The position numbers and the translations under genes were made by a program. A DNA stretch of 64,000 bases from Thermosipho ferrireducens (GTDB lineage Bacteria > Thermotogota > Thermotogae > Thermotogales > Fervidobacteriaceae): the NCBI RefSeq assembly GCF_017358165.1, contig NZ_CP071446.1, positions 496,001-560,000 of the forward strand, written 5' to 3'. Position 1 is the first letter of the stretch. The number at the start of each line of letters is the position of its first letter. Shown here in pieces: positions 53,101-61,625 of the stretch. The notes under the pieces were generated by a model, which did not search any database, was not told where the DNA came from, and saw only the letters and a program-made list of their open reading frames with translations.

Positions 53101-53347
53101 GTACTATTGCATCGAAATTATTTCTTACCAGTGTTTCAGTAACATATTGATTTATAACCCTGAAGGCATCTCTGTTTAATGTTTTATTGATTTTCCGCGC
53201 TATTTTATCAGCTATTTGTCTTACATAAAAGCCTGTTGGGCCTATAAAAAGAGAAGAAAAAGGCTTGGGTATGTAAATATCGGTGATTCTACTGGCTATT
53301 TCATCAAAATGATTCTTGCTCAGCTCTATTACTATAGCTTTTTTCAC
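50168..53347 (-). CDS. addB: AddB-like helicase-nuclease subunit with Fe-S nuclease domain
   Basis: The 1059-residue protein is the second subunit of an AddAB-type double-strand-break resection enzyme. Its N-terminal helicase-like part has a broken Walker A (FIGPTGFYVRQ), as expected for an inactive motor. The C-terminal PD-(D/E)XK nuclease is seen in FEVRIDRIDEIGENFMIFEG and ALIDYKNS. Four cysteines fit the AddB iron-sulfur clasp: one in ISDFVDCPFLFYL and three at the C-terminus (CINYHQSCYFADIC). The start overlaps the addA stop by four bases. The similarity is by architecture rather than close identity; archaeal or RecB-like nucleases are less likely given the addA partner. Confidence 0.82.
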   Translation of the reverse strand: MKKAIVIELSKNHFDEIASRITDIYIPKPFSSLFIGPTGFYVRQIADKIARKINKTLNRDAFRVINQYVTETLVRNNFDAIVLDREFFKVFIAGEIEELIKRYEKKRDDYYDFLKVVSRSSGVIDYILEIFEKAWELKNSTEDNLSYQYQEIQEILLQENFLSRLVNELLDEINDIFKSSTKLYDPITVYKWYIENAHYVEKKKENLIISGFFDLTPLLKDVLKKMFELSENVYFYVWDKVEDRAFEEIDKIYSFLEENGFEFENVKTRSKRKLIDIVKGIKVYYYKDPTAEIKLISGEIKKLLIEEKAAPGDIAVIAPTSQIMLQIAEEFKEMLVPYRLAGIIKLSDSKIVKMLLQPLKTIYGGYDTEDLLAIIESPFIKDRVITMDQIEKLFKEFGFYALDLKPSDYKNWTKINEYYIKPINRKIEELSKVIDDDTYEDRQKKIEEYTHFRYIVEKTFKMLFDIQNNLKKKDFITWFKKFIKNQVSQLELFKNSVYKEYLKEDSLVKELNALGKFVEVIEKVENNTGQLFKNQRVKWETMYKILTNIVNIETFKTTNRYSNAVEILDIQTARFVKKKYKFFIHFTDGYYPSLNVNPLILQATKDPKQIKKFNETLERRNIILSFSFAENIIVSAPLSTLTGEPLLISQYIKEFFKKEGEFYQLNGILPDAQNIYSLQDKEIFEHLIKNHSRRLTTNISNWIGNFDENTLLSHSKISDFVDCPFLFYLKVIANVKPLFEEKYYLYKGILYHRVLEKLFRENTFTHETEINENKIRKIVEKEYEEIFIDEMSRYSIPKNLLIEEFTDNLYSFLKEHLSEKGYVQIAGKYSLHKKKTLKTEAKYRKSIALNKKQYNFEVRIDRIDEIGENFMIFEGKNAKEISKALTKSNKKAYALIDYKNSLSRIIAEQLLIYDLVVRKGGFSNENSYDSFLIFFGIERKNNKKSFFIKHQVTETENGTIEELIIPGAGKSKSYFVLPYKFFLNWLEFVIENISSGYFVPIAVEKKLNRFLTYAARISEKNLAESGENKEKKCINYHQSCYFADICNSFEIYENVRLLK

Positions 53348-56300
53348 TGTTCCACCTTCTCTGAAAGTTTCAATAATTCAAATATTGTATTTTCAAAACT
53401 ATCTTCTGGGGGCATTATTTTTATTGTTTCACCTGTTCTTGTACTAATTATGTATCCTTCTTTTACCTTCCCGAAATCTTTTAAAAGATACATATAGAAT
53501 TTTAACTGGAAATCATATTTTTGAAGTTGCTTTGCTTTTCCTTTTCCAGGAAACTCGGAATGCTTAAAATCGACGACAATGAAATCGCCGTTAATTTTAA
53601 AAACTTTATCCGGTATTCCAAACAACATATAATCTTTGCCTTCGTAATTTACATGTTTTACAAGTCTCCACTCAGAGAAAATTTCCTCACTTGTTTCAAA
53701 AAGTTTTGCCAGGATTTGATTTTCTGAAAGTTTAATTTTTAGTATGCCTATTTCTTCAAGATATTTAAGCTGTGAAAGTTTATTAACAGATGCCAGTTTT
53801 TTGTGGATATCACTGCCTTCAAATGTTTCTTCTAAAAACAACTTCTGGAAATTTAACATATAGTCAGGTTCTTCCAGAAATTCCGTTGATAACTCTTTTT
53901 CTTTGATTTCTTTAAAAGGAAGAAAATTGTAAATACTTGTTGGTGATATGTACATTCTGTAAGCTTTTTTTCTAAAATCGCTTAGATTTTCAGGGGGAAT
54001 TTTTTCAGAAAATATAGTTTCAGCAGGAATATTTTCAGAATTGATCTTGATATCTTCTGGATTTACATTTATAACACCATAACTGGATAATTCTTTAATA
54101 TTAGCGAAATAAGACTTTGGTGGTTCTCCTGGATCTTTTGCAAACAATATAGGGATGAACATTTCAGAAGCTCTGGTTATAGCTACATACAGCTTTCGCC
54201 TTGCTTCAGTGGCGTCATAAACATCGTTTATGTAAAATTCCTTAAGCGCTTCCTGAAACTTTTCTTGCTTTTCTGCTGGAAAATCATCTTTAAATTCGTT
54301 TATGAATTTTTTGAGTACATAATATCTTTTTCCACTACTATCTGGATGGGTAAATTGCAGATTTTCCTTATTCGTTGACCTGCGTTTTTCGCTAAACAAA
54401 TCACCTAACAGGACTATTTTAAACTCCAAACCCTTTGAAGCATGGATGGACATTAATTTTACACTGTCGGATGTTTCATCTTCAAGAGAAGCTTCCGCTT
54501 CTACACTTTCATTTAAACGCTTTATAAGTCTAACAAGCTCTGAAAAAGAAGACGCTATTTGATCAAAATTCGATGCTTCTAAAAGAAGTTTTTTCACGTT
54601 TAAAATCGCATTTTTGTAATCCTTGAAATATGTAAGTTTTTCAAAATAATTCAAATCCTTAATAAGTCCTTTCAACACCTCTGTTGGACGTATATAATAT
54701 TTTAATTCTGCATATTTTTCCAGTATTTTTAAAGCCTTCTGGATATTTTCATTTAATTCACCACTTATTTGTTTGGCAACCTGAAATAAATAATCTTTTT
54801 TATCTTTTTTTGAAGACACAATTTTATCGTAAGATTTAAAATCCCCCATTACTAATGGAGAAAAGAAAAACTGTGTAAAATAGAAATTATTATTCGGATT
54901 TTGAACGGCGTATAACGCGCTTAACACAGCTTTTATTTCAAGTCTGTTGTAAAAATTTTTTCCGCCCACAATGTAAAGAGGAATCCCGTGATTTCTAAAT
55001 ACTTCTTGATAAACTTCTTCCACGTTTGCTATTCTTGAACGTAAAATTGCAAAATCTCCATATTTTATTGTTGTAACTTCGTATTCAATTTTTTCTCCTG
55101 ATCTTTTTTTCATTTTCAATTCTTTTCCAACCAGAGAATTTATAACAAAAGCAGCAGCTTCTGCTTCAGCTTTTATCCTCTTTTCTTTATTTAGCTTCTC
55201 CTGGTTTATTAGTATATATTTTATTCTGCTACCTTTTTCCTGAAAAATACCCGGGATTTTGTCTTTTTCGCAGATTAATTTTGCATTTGAATTGTCCAAT
55301 TTTTCACTAAACCACAGTTTTTCGTATAAAGAAGGTTCGATAGTTTTAAATACTTCATAAAAAAATACATCATCATTATTTTCCGATGTAATAATATTTT
55401 TATTGAAAAGAGTTTCGCGGGAAATTGTGTTGAAAAACGAAACTAATTCGGGATGGGATCTGTAATTATCTTTTAAAGCGAGAACTTTGTAATTTTTACC
55501 TTCTTTTTCTTTCTGTTCAAATTCCTGCTGTGTTCTTATAAAAACAGAAACATCAGCTCCACGGAACCTGTAAATCGACTGTTTTCTATCTCCAACGTAA
55601 AATATATAATTATTATCGCTGTGTAATTTATCAAAAAGCTCCTTTTGCAAATAATTTGTGTCCTGAAATTCGTCAACTATAATGTATTTATAGCGATTTT
55701 TGTATTTTTCGTTAATTTCATCATCGTCGAAAATTTCTATGGTCTTTTCAAGAATAGCTTTAAAGTCAAACTCGAAATTATCTATGGTATTTCCCTCGTA
55801 TATTTCTTTTGCTATTAAAACCATTATTCTAAAAGCCTTTAAAGCTTCAGAAGCGTCTTTTGCTATGTCTTCAATAGCGCTGCTTATTGTGGCCATTTTA
55901 ATTTCGGTTCTCCAGTTGACAAGTGTTTCCCGGAGTAATTCTTCTATTATTCCAACACTTTTCATTCGTTCAAACAACACTTTAATACCATTTTTATAGA
56001 GCAAAAGTTCATCGAGAAGTTCTTTTACTTTTTGTCTTCGATAAGAAGATAGTCTTGTTGTTACTTCCACATTTCCATTGTCATAAATTTCAAAAGTATA
56101 CTTTAGTGTCAAATAAACAGCCTTGTCTATCAACTTAGCGGCTTTTACATCGCTTATTATCGTAAAATTGGGATCTATTCCCACTTTTAAATTTTCTTCC
56201 CTTAATATTCTCTGACAAAAACTATCTATAGTAGAAATAATGGCCCGGGACATCGCTGTTTGAACATTTCTCCAGTACTTGACATTGCCGGATCTTTTGT

Positions 56301-56544
56301 CTATTTTTTCTTTAATACTTTTTGTTATTCTCTCCTTCATTTCCCCTGCTGCTTTCCTGGTAAAAGTAACCGCAACTATCTCATCAACTATTTCTGGATA
56401 ATTCTTTTTCTCGTAAAATTCCAGTATAGAAATATAATACTGAGTAATAGTGTAAGTTTTACCAGTGCCTGCAGAAGCTGAAATAAAATAATTCATATTG
56501 GGATTTTTTCGTATAATAGACAATACATCCTGTCCTTCCACCAT
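53344..56544 (-). CDS. addA: AddA-like UvrD-family helicase-nuclease
   Basis: The 1066-residue protein starts with Walker A FISASAGTGKTYTITQYY and AVTFTRKAAGEMKERI, followed by IVDEFQDTN, GDRKQSIYRFRGADVSVF, LKDNYRSHPELV, LMSIHASKGLEFKIVLL and LYVAITRASEMF. All SF1 helicase motifs are thus present. The C-terminal nuclease reads FGIPDKVFKINGDFIVVDFK, then KYDFQLKFYMYLL, typical of the RecB-family nuclease. With addB it should process DNA ends for RecA-dependent repair. GAGGTGAG precedes the ATG. It is shorter than the Bacillus AddA (about 1230 residues). Confidence 0.9.
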   Translation of the reverse strand: MVEGQDVLSIIRKNPNMNYFISASAGTGKTYTITQYYISILEFYEKKNYPEIVDEIVAVTFTRKAAGEMKERITKSIKEKIDKRSGNVKYWRNVQTAMSRAIISTIDSFCQRILREENLKVGIDPNFTIISDVKAAKLIDKAVYLTLKYTFEIYDNGNVEVTTRLSSYRRQKVKELLDELLLYKNGIKVLFERMKSVGIIEELLRETLVNWRTEIKMATISSAIEDIAKDASEALKAFRIMVLIAKEIYEGNTIDNFEFDFKAILEKTIEIFDDDEINEKYKNRYKYIIVDEFQDTNYLQKELFDKLHSDNNYIFYVGDRKQSIYRFRGADVSVFIRTQQEFEQKEKEGKNYKVLALKDNYRSHPELVSFFNTISRETLFNKNIITSENNDDVFFYEVFKTIEPSLYEKLWFSEKLDNSNAKLICEKDKIPGIFQEKGSRIKYILINQEKLNKEKRIKAEAEAAAFVINSLVGKELKMKKRSGEKIEYEVTTIKYGDFAILRSRIANVEEVYQEVFRNHGIPLYIVGGKNFYNRLEIKAVLSALYAVQNPNNNFYFTQFFFSPLVMGDFKSYDKIVSSKKDKKDYLFQVAKQISGELNENIQKALKILEKYAELKYYIRPTEVLKGLIKDLNYFEKLTYFKDYKNAILNVKKLLLEASNFDQIASSFSELVRLIKRLNESVEAEASLEDETSDSVKLMSIHASKGLEFKIVLLGDLFSEKRRSTNKENLQFTHPDSSGKRYYVLKKFINEFKDDFPAEKQEKFQEALKEFYINDVYDATEARRKLYVAITRASEMFIPILFAKDPGEPPKSYFANIKELSSYGVINVNPEDIKINSENIPAETIFSEKIPPENLSDFRKKAYRMYISPTSIYNFLPFKEIKEKELSTEFLEEPDYMLNFQKLFLEETFEGSDIHKKLASVNKLSQLKYLEEIGILKIKLSENQILAKLFETSEEIFSEWRLVKHVNYEGKDYMLFGIPDKVFKINGDFIVVDFKHSEFPGKGKAKQLQKYDFQLKFYMYLLKDFGKVKEGYIISTRTGETIKIMPPEDSFENTIFELLKLSEKVEQ

Positions 56545-56599
56545 CTCACCTCAAAAACATATTAAAAAGTCAACATAATTATACTATCTTTTCCCATCC

Positions 56600-57085
56600 A
56601 CCGCCAACTCTCGCTATTTTTTGTCATCCTCTCCCCTTTTTCCTGTCATCCCGAACGGATGTGAGGGATCGTCTCCTTTTGAAAGTCAATCAAGATTCCT
56701 CGTCGCATCCGCTCCTCGGAATGACATAAAAAAAGAGTGTCATTCCGAACGAATGTGAGGGATCTTGTTTCTATTGTCATTCCGAGCAAAGCGAGGAATC
56801 TTATCTTTTACCAATCTTGCTAATCTTGCCAACCCTCGCTACTTTTTCTGTCATCCCGAGGAACGAAGTGACGAGGGATCTTTCTTTTTTGCCATCCTGA
56901 GGAGCGTAGCGACGAAGGATCTTATTCTTTACGGTCATTCCGAGCGAAGCGAGGAATCTTATTTTTTTACCAACCTCGCCAATCTCGCCAACCTTGCTAA
57001 TTATAAGATTCCTCGTCGCCGACGCTCCTCGGAATGACATAAAAAAAGAGTGTCATCCCGAACGAATGTGAGGGATCTTGTTTTT
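56600..57085. repeat. Intergenic hairpin-repeat island 13
   Basis: About nine hairpin units in both orientations, one of them (56937-56957) a clean 21-nt copy around GCGAAGC. Tandem modules lie near 56808-56840 and 56970-57000. It lies between addA and the disrupted GIY-YIG gene. Confidence 0.85.
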
Positions 57086-57300
57086 TATCAACTATATTTT
57101 TAAGTAACTATATTTCAAAATGAAGGTTTTGATATGTTAGAATGAAACTATGGATAAAAAATATTTTCTTTACATTCTTACAAATTGGAATAACAAAGTT
57201 ATGTATATAGGAATAACAAATAATCTTCAAAGAAGAGTTTCTGTAAAAGTCAAGATAAAAATGCATAAAAAAGGGAAAATAATAATGGACAAAAAAAGTA

Positions 57301-58062
57301 TTATTGCTTAGAAGAATTAGAGAAAAATTCGAGTTTTTCCTTTAATCTATATGATTCACCTTTAATTGAAATTACGTGGGAATGATGCAGTAGTCTATCC
57401 AGGATTGCTTGAGCCAGGACAGGGGATCCAAATATTTCACTCCACTCTGAAAACGGTGTATTGGTTGTTATTATCGTTGAATGTTTTTCATATCTTTTTG
57501 AGATTAACTGGAAGAATATATTTGCACCATCTTTATCTATTGGTAAATATCCTATTTCATCTATTATTAATACTTTGTATTTTGCAAAATGTTTTAGTCT
57601 TACTTCTAATCTATTTTCTTTTAAAGCCTTTTTCAATTGAGCTATTAATTCTTGAAAATGTATAAAATATGTTGAGTATCTATGTTTTGCACATTCAATT
57701 CCCAATGAAACAGCAAGATGCGTTTTACCAACTCCTGGAGTACCTACAAATAATATATTTTCATTATTTTCCACAAATCTTAAGCTTTTTAAATCTAAGA
57801 TTTGTTGTTTATTTATTCCAGGTTGAAAATCAAAGTCAAAATCTTCTATTCCTTTCAAAAAAGGAAAATTAGCAACTTTTACCATTGAAGCAATAGCTCT
57901 TTTTCTCTTTGCTTTTAACTCTAATTCACTTAATTCATATAATGCTTCTACTATGCTTTTTTCTTCATTATTTATAAGGGTTATATATTTATCCAGATTA
58001 TTTTTCATATTTACCAGATTCAATTCTTCCAGATTGTTTTGTAATTTTATATAAACATTCAT
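57301..58062 (-). CDS. istB: IS21-family helper ATPase IstB
   Basis: The 253-residue AAA+ protein has Walker A FVGTPGVGKTHLAVSL, Walker B VLIIDEIGYLPID and the sensor region STIITTNTPFSEW, all typical of IstB, which is DnaC-like. IstB binds target DNA and stimulates IstA. Its ATG lies within the istA stop region (4-bp overlap), so translation is coupled. The stop lies about 60 bp from the element end. Length is normal for IS21 members. Confidence 0.95.
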   Translation of the reverse strand: MNVYIKLQNNLEELNLVNMKNNLDKYITLINNEEKSIVEALYELSELELKAKRKRAIASMVKVANFPFLKGIEDFDFDFQPGINKQQILDLKSLRFVENNENILFVGTPGVGKTHLAVSLGIECAKHRYSTYFIHFQELIAQLKKALKENRLEVRLKHFAKYKVLIIDEIGYLPIDKDGANIFFQLISKRYEKHSTIITTNTPFSEWSEIFGSPVLAQAILDRLLHHSHVISIKGESYRLKEKLEFFSNSSKQ

Positions 58063-59273
58063 ACATTTCCCTCCTGCAAGAATTTATCCAGATTTTTTAA
58101 ATTATTCTCACATACTTCTTTTAATTCTTCGCCGCTTTTTATATGCTTTCTCATTAATGCCATATAATGGTTATTAAGATAATTAATTTTTTTACCTGTT
58201 ATTTCGTGTACTGCTATTAACTCTGTGATATAATACACATAGATGTAGTTCTCATTGATTTTTAAATTAACTATTTTTCCTATGTATTCTGGTGGAACGG
58301 AGTATTTATTCCCTTTGTAGTATATCAATGAATCTTTTTGGACTTTAACTTTGACAGAATAATCTACATATGATTCAATGATATGTCTTTTTGGTAGTGG
58401 GAATAAATACTCCTTTTCTTTTTGAAACAACAACAGTGGTGGAACATTAGTTGCTTGATTTATTCGTGTGTTGACTTTTTTATTTATCCTTCTGATTATA
58501 TCCTTTAATTCTTCCTCACTTTCAAAAGCGTAATTATATGCTAATAACCAATTTAAAAATTTATTTGCTGATTCTACTTTCCCTTTGGTATATGAGTGCT
58601 TTGGCTTACATAATTTAATTTTAAACCCAAAATCTTTCGCAAAAGCTTTCATCTTGTTGTTTATTTTTCTACCGTTTTCGGTAATATCTACAACAGATTT
58701 CATATTGTCGAATAGTATTTCTTGAGGAACACCACCTGTAGCTTTAAATGCGTTGATTAAACATTCAAAAATATCTTGTTGTGTTTTGCTTTGTCTGTAT
58801 TCAAAGTAACAGTATCTTGAATATCCCAATTTGTAATTAAATACATTTACTACAAATTCTTCACCACTTTTTGAATGTAATCTCATATTTTCTTTCCAAT
58901 CCACTTGAGCTTGAATACCAGGTAAAGTTTCAAACCTCGGATGTCCTTTAGAATTCTTCTCAGCTCTCAACCCCTTCCTTTTTACATATTTCCTAAAGTT
59001 CGAATATGTTCCAATTACATCTCCTTCTTCATCTCTCAATCTTTCATATGCCGCTCTAATTGTAATTCCTTTAATTGACATTAACATCGCTATTTTTTCA
59101 AAATATTTATCCAGCTTACTGGGTTTGTTTCTAGTTTTAGGCTTTCCCTGATAACCTTCCCAATACTTCTTTACAGTTCTTCTATCTATCCCATATATCC
59201 TTGCTAGTTCAGAAAAGTTAGGTTTCAAATTCATCCCCCTTAACATTTGCAAATGTTGTTTGATTTTCTCCAT
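58059..59273 (-). CDS. istA: IS21-family transposase IstA
   Basis: The 404-residue transposase opens with a helix-turn-helix (NFSELARIYGIDRRTVKKYW). The DDE retroviral-integrase-type core shows QAQVDWKEN (first Asp), ILFDNMKSVV (second Asp) and a Glu in KPKHSYTKGKVESANKFLNW. A beta-barrel tail with YKGNKYSVPPEYIG closes it. The start is the ATG behind GGGAGGAGGG; the longer reading begins inside the terminal repeat. All catalytic residues are present. Confidence 0.95.
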   Translation of the reverse strand: MEKIKQHLQMLRGMNLKPNFSELARIYGIDRRTVKKYWEGYQGKPKTRNKPSKLDKYFEKIAMLMSIKGITIRAAYERLRDEEGDVIGTYSNFRKYVKRKGLRAEKNSKGHPRFETLPGIQAQVDWKENMRLHSKSGEEFVVNVFNYKLGYSRYCYFEYRQSKTQQDIFECLINAFKATGGVPQEILFDNMKSVVDITENGRKINNKMKAFAKDFGFKIKLCKPKHSYTKGKVESANKFLNWLLAYNYAFESEEELKDIIRRINKKVNTRINQATNVPPLLLFQKEKEYLFPLPKRHIIESYVDYSVKVKVQKDSLIYYKGNKYSVPPEYIGKIVNLKINENYIYVYYITELIAVHEITGKKINYLNNHYMALMRKHIKSGEELKEVCENNLKNLDKFLQEGNV

Positions 59274-59574
59274 CTTTGGTATCCCTCCTCCCAAAGGAAG
59301 GATACCATTTATGTACATTTTTGTGCATTTTTATTTTCCTCTTTTTGTCCATTTGTATTTTACCATTTACAGTTTCTGAACACAAAGAAAAGCTTGTAGA
59401 AGGTTTCACAAAAAAATACAATGTGGATAAGTTAGTTTATTTTGAAATGTATGAAGACATAAAATTATGCATTGAGCGAGAAAAAGAAATAAAAGGTTGG
59501 AGAAGGGAAAAGAAAAATAAGCTGGTTGAGTCTATGAATCCTGAATGGAAAGATTTAAGTTACAGATTATAATT

Positions 59575-59935
59575 TACAAGATTCTTCGCCCTACGGGCTC
59601 AGAATGACAAAAAAGGGGAACGTCATCCTGAAGACTCCTTTTCTGTCATCCCGAGGAATATTCTTCTTTTGTCATCCCGAGGAACGAAGTGACGAGGGAT
59701 CTTTCTTTTTTGTCATCCTGAGGAGCGTAGCGACGAAGGATCTTATTCTTTACTGTCATTCCGAGCGAAGCGAGGAATCTTATTTTTTACTGATCTTGCC
59801 AATCTCGCCAACCTCGCTAAATCAAGATTCCTCGTCGCATGCGCTCCTCGGAATGACAGAAAGGGTAAGATTCCTCACACTTCGGGTTCGGAATGACATG
59901 GGTGGAAGGTCAACCTCGCCAACCTCGCCAAATCA
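59575..59935. repeat. Intergenic hairpin-repeat island 14
   Basis: About eight hairpin units. 59758-59778 is a clean 21-nt copy. The run of forward units with the spacer CTTTTTTGTC is almost the same as part of island 13, which suggests copying between the islands around the IS element. Tandem modules lie near 59790-59820 and 59912-59935. Confidence 0.85.
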
Positions 59936-60004
59936 TCGGTCTAATAGCAAAATGTGCTTCCAAAAAACTCGTACTAAAAAGGAAGTATATTTCCCAAATT
60001 TTCG

Positions 60005-60013
60005 TGTTATAAT
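60005..60013 (+). promoter_or_regulatory. Extended -10 box before the DUF4143 ATPase gene
   Basis: TGTTATAAT (TATAAT at 60008-60013) lies about 34 bp before the ATG, right after the repeat island and a short unique stretch. Confidence 0.5.
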
Positions 60014-60046
60014 TTAAATAAAGTATTCTTCACATGAGGTGAAAAC

Positions 60047-61303
60047 ATGAACCTTATAAAAAGAAACGTACTTGAAAAAATCAAAAACCATTTAAATAAA
60101 CCTGAAATCACCATTATTACCGGTCCAAGACAAAGTGGAAAAACCACATTGATGAAAATTATTGAAAAAGAACTTATATCAAAAGGAGAAAAAACATTAT
60201 TCTTAAATCTTGACATAGAAGAAGATATGAAATATTTTAAATCCCAGGCAGATCTATTGAAAAAAATCGAGTTAGAAATAGGAAATTCTAAAGGTTATGT
60301 ATTTATCGATGAAATTCAAAGAAAAGAAAACGCAGGTTCATTTTTAAAAGGAATATATGATATGAACTTATCGTATAAATTCATTGTATCAGGTTCTGGA
60401 AGCATTGAACTTAAAGAAAAAATTCACGAATCGCTCGCAGGAAGAAAAAGAATATTTGAACTCCCAACTGTAACTTTTGAAGAATTCGTAAATTACAAAA
60501 CAAATTACAAATACGAAAACAAATTGAATAACTTTTTCGATTTAGAAAAAAATAAAACTTTATCTTTCATAGAAGAGTACATGAATTTTGGTGGTTATCC
60601 TCGAGTTATACTTGAAACAAGCCTGAAAGAAAAAAATGAGATAATAAAGGAAATTTTTCAAAGTTACATTGAAAAAGACATAACAAGCTTTTTAAGAATT
60701 GCCAAAACCAGTGAATTTAATCTATTAGTAAGAATATTATCCCACTTAACAGGAAAAATACTCAACTTTTCAGATCTTTCATCAGAAGCCGGTATATCTA
60801 CAAAAACATTAAAAGAATATCTGTGGTATCTTCAAAAAACATACATTATCGATACAATACGGCCTTTTTTTACAAACAAATCAAAAGAACTAACCAAATC
60901 ACCAATTTGCTATTTCAAAGATCTGGGTCTAAAAAATTACGCTTCAGGAGAATTTGGAAATGTAAGAGACTATAGTTTTCTATTTCAAAATTTTGTATAT
61001 CTTGAATTGTATAATTTATCAAAACAATATGACTTTTCTATTCACTATTGGCGAACAAAAGACAAAGCAGAGGTAGATTTCATTTTAAGAAAAGGCTTAA
61101 ATCTCCTTCCTGTGGAAGTAGAATATAAGAAACTTAAAAAATTTGAAATTACAAGAGCAATGAGAAGTTTTATCCAGAAATATCAACCGCAAGAAGCAAT
61201 AGTTATAAACCTAACATCCAAACACGAAAATGTGTTACACAAAACAAAAATCAAGATAATTCCTTTTTATGAAATTAAGCAAATCATTTCTAATTATTTT
61301 TAA
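60047..61303 (+). CDS. AAA_14/DUF4143 ATPase (COG1373-like)
   Basis: The 418-residue protein has the N-terminal ATPase typical of AAA_14: ITIITGPRQSGKTTLMKII (Walker A, about residues 22-32), GYVFIDEIQRKENAG (Walker B), FIVSGSGSIELKEKIHESLA and FELPTVTFEEFVNYK. The DUF4143 C-terminus has LSSEAGISTKTLKEYLWYLQ and a nuclease-like HYWRTKDKAEVDFILRKG. The family is abundant and patchy in archaea and Thermotogota and its function is unknown. GAGGTG precedes the ATG. It is one of three such ATPases in the last 4 kb, each separated by hairpin repeats. Confidence 0.88.
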   Translation: MNLIKRNVLEKIKNHLNKPEITIITGPRQSGKTTLMKIIEKELISKGEKTLFLNLDIEEDMKYFKSQADLLKKIELEIGNSKGYVFIDEIQRKENAGSFLKGIYDMNLSYKFIVSGSGSIELKEKIHESLAGRKRIFELPTVTFEEFVNYKTNYKYENKLNNFFDLEKNKTLSFIEEYMNFGGYPRVILETSLKEKNEIIKEIFQSYIEKDITSFLRIAKTSEFNLLVRILSHLTGKILNFSDLSSEAGISTKTLKEYLWYLQKTYIIDTIRPFFTNKSKELTKSPICYFKDLGLKNYASGEFGNVRDYSFLFQNFVYLELYNLSKQYDFSIHYWRTKDKAEVDFILRKGLNLLPVEVEYKKLKKFEITRAMRSFIQKYQPQEAIVINLTSKHENVLHKTKIKIIPFYEIKQIISNYF

Positions 61304-61369
61304 TAATTATACCTGCACATTAATACATACGCAGCTCCTTATCACATTACTATTCTCACTGTCATCAAA

Positions 61370-61618
61370 CTCGATAATCTTGCCAACACTCACTAAATAC
61401 AAGATTCCTCGCCTTCTACGCTCCTCGGAATGACACTGGTGGGGGATTCCTCGCTTTTCTGCTTCTCAGAATGACATAAAAAAAGAGTGTCATCCCGAGG
61501 AATATTCCTCTTTTGTCATCCCGAGGAACGAAGTGACGAGGGATCTTATTCCTTATTGTCATTCCGAACGTACGTGAGGAATCTTGTTTTTTCCCAACTC
61601 TCGCCAACCTCGCTAACT
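61370..61618. repeat. Intergenic hairpin-repeat island 15
   Basis: Five hairpin units (two reverse, three forward). The stretch 61376-61567 is repeated almost unchanged at 62961-63152 on the other side of the next ATPase gene, with only a few mismatches seen by eye. Confidence 0.88.
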
Positions 61619-61625
61619 AAATGCC

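Larger units (their letters stand above)
57242..59371 (-). mobile_element. IS21-family insertion sequence, about 2.13 kb
   Basis: The element begins TGTAAA and ends TTTACA. The two ends match as inverted repeats over about 54 bp (roughly 80 percent by eye: 57242-57295 against 59318-59371). Each end contains two copies of a TAAAAATGCA-like subrepeat, as IS21 transposases require. A 5-bp target duplication GTTTC is seen at 57237-57241 and 59372-59376. It carries istA and istB in the usual order with a 4-bp overlap. Both genes and both ends look intact, so it may still be active. Confidence 0.93.
57150..59572 (+). pseudogene. GIY-YIG nuclease-domain gene split by the IS21-family element
   Basis: The left part (57150-57241) encodes DKKYFLYILTNWNNKVMYIG, then ITNNLQRRV. 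The right part (59377-59572) encodes SEHKEKLVEGFTKKYNVDKL and on to NPEWKDLSYRL. Removing the insertion and one 5-bp duplicate joins them in frame into a complete 95-residue UPF0213/YhbQ-like GIY-YIG protein, with the YIL/YIG strands and the catalytic-type Glu in LVEGF. Such small proteins are putative structure-specific endonucleases. Because both halves are otherwise intact, the disruption looks recent. A likely -10 (TAGAAT with upstream TG) lies at 57135-57143. Confidence 0.9.
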
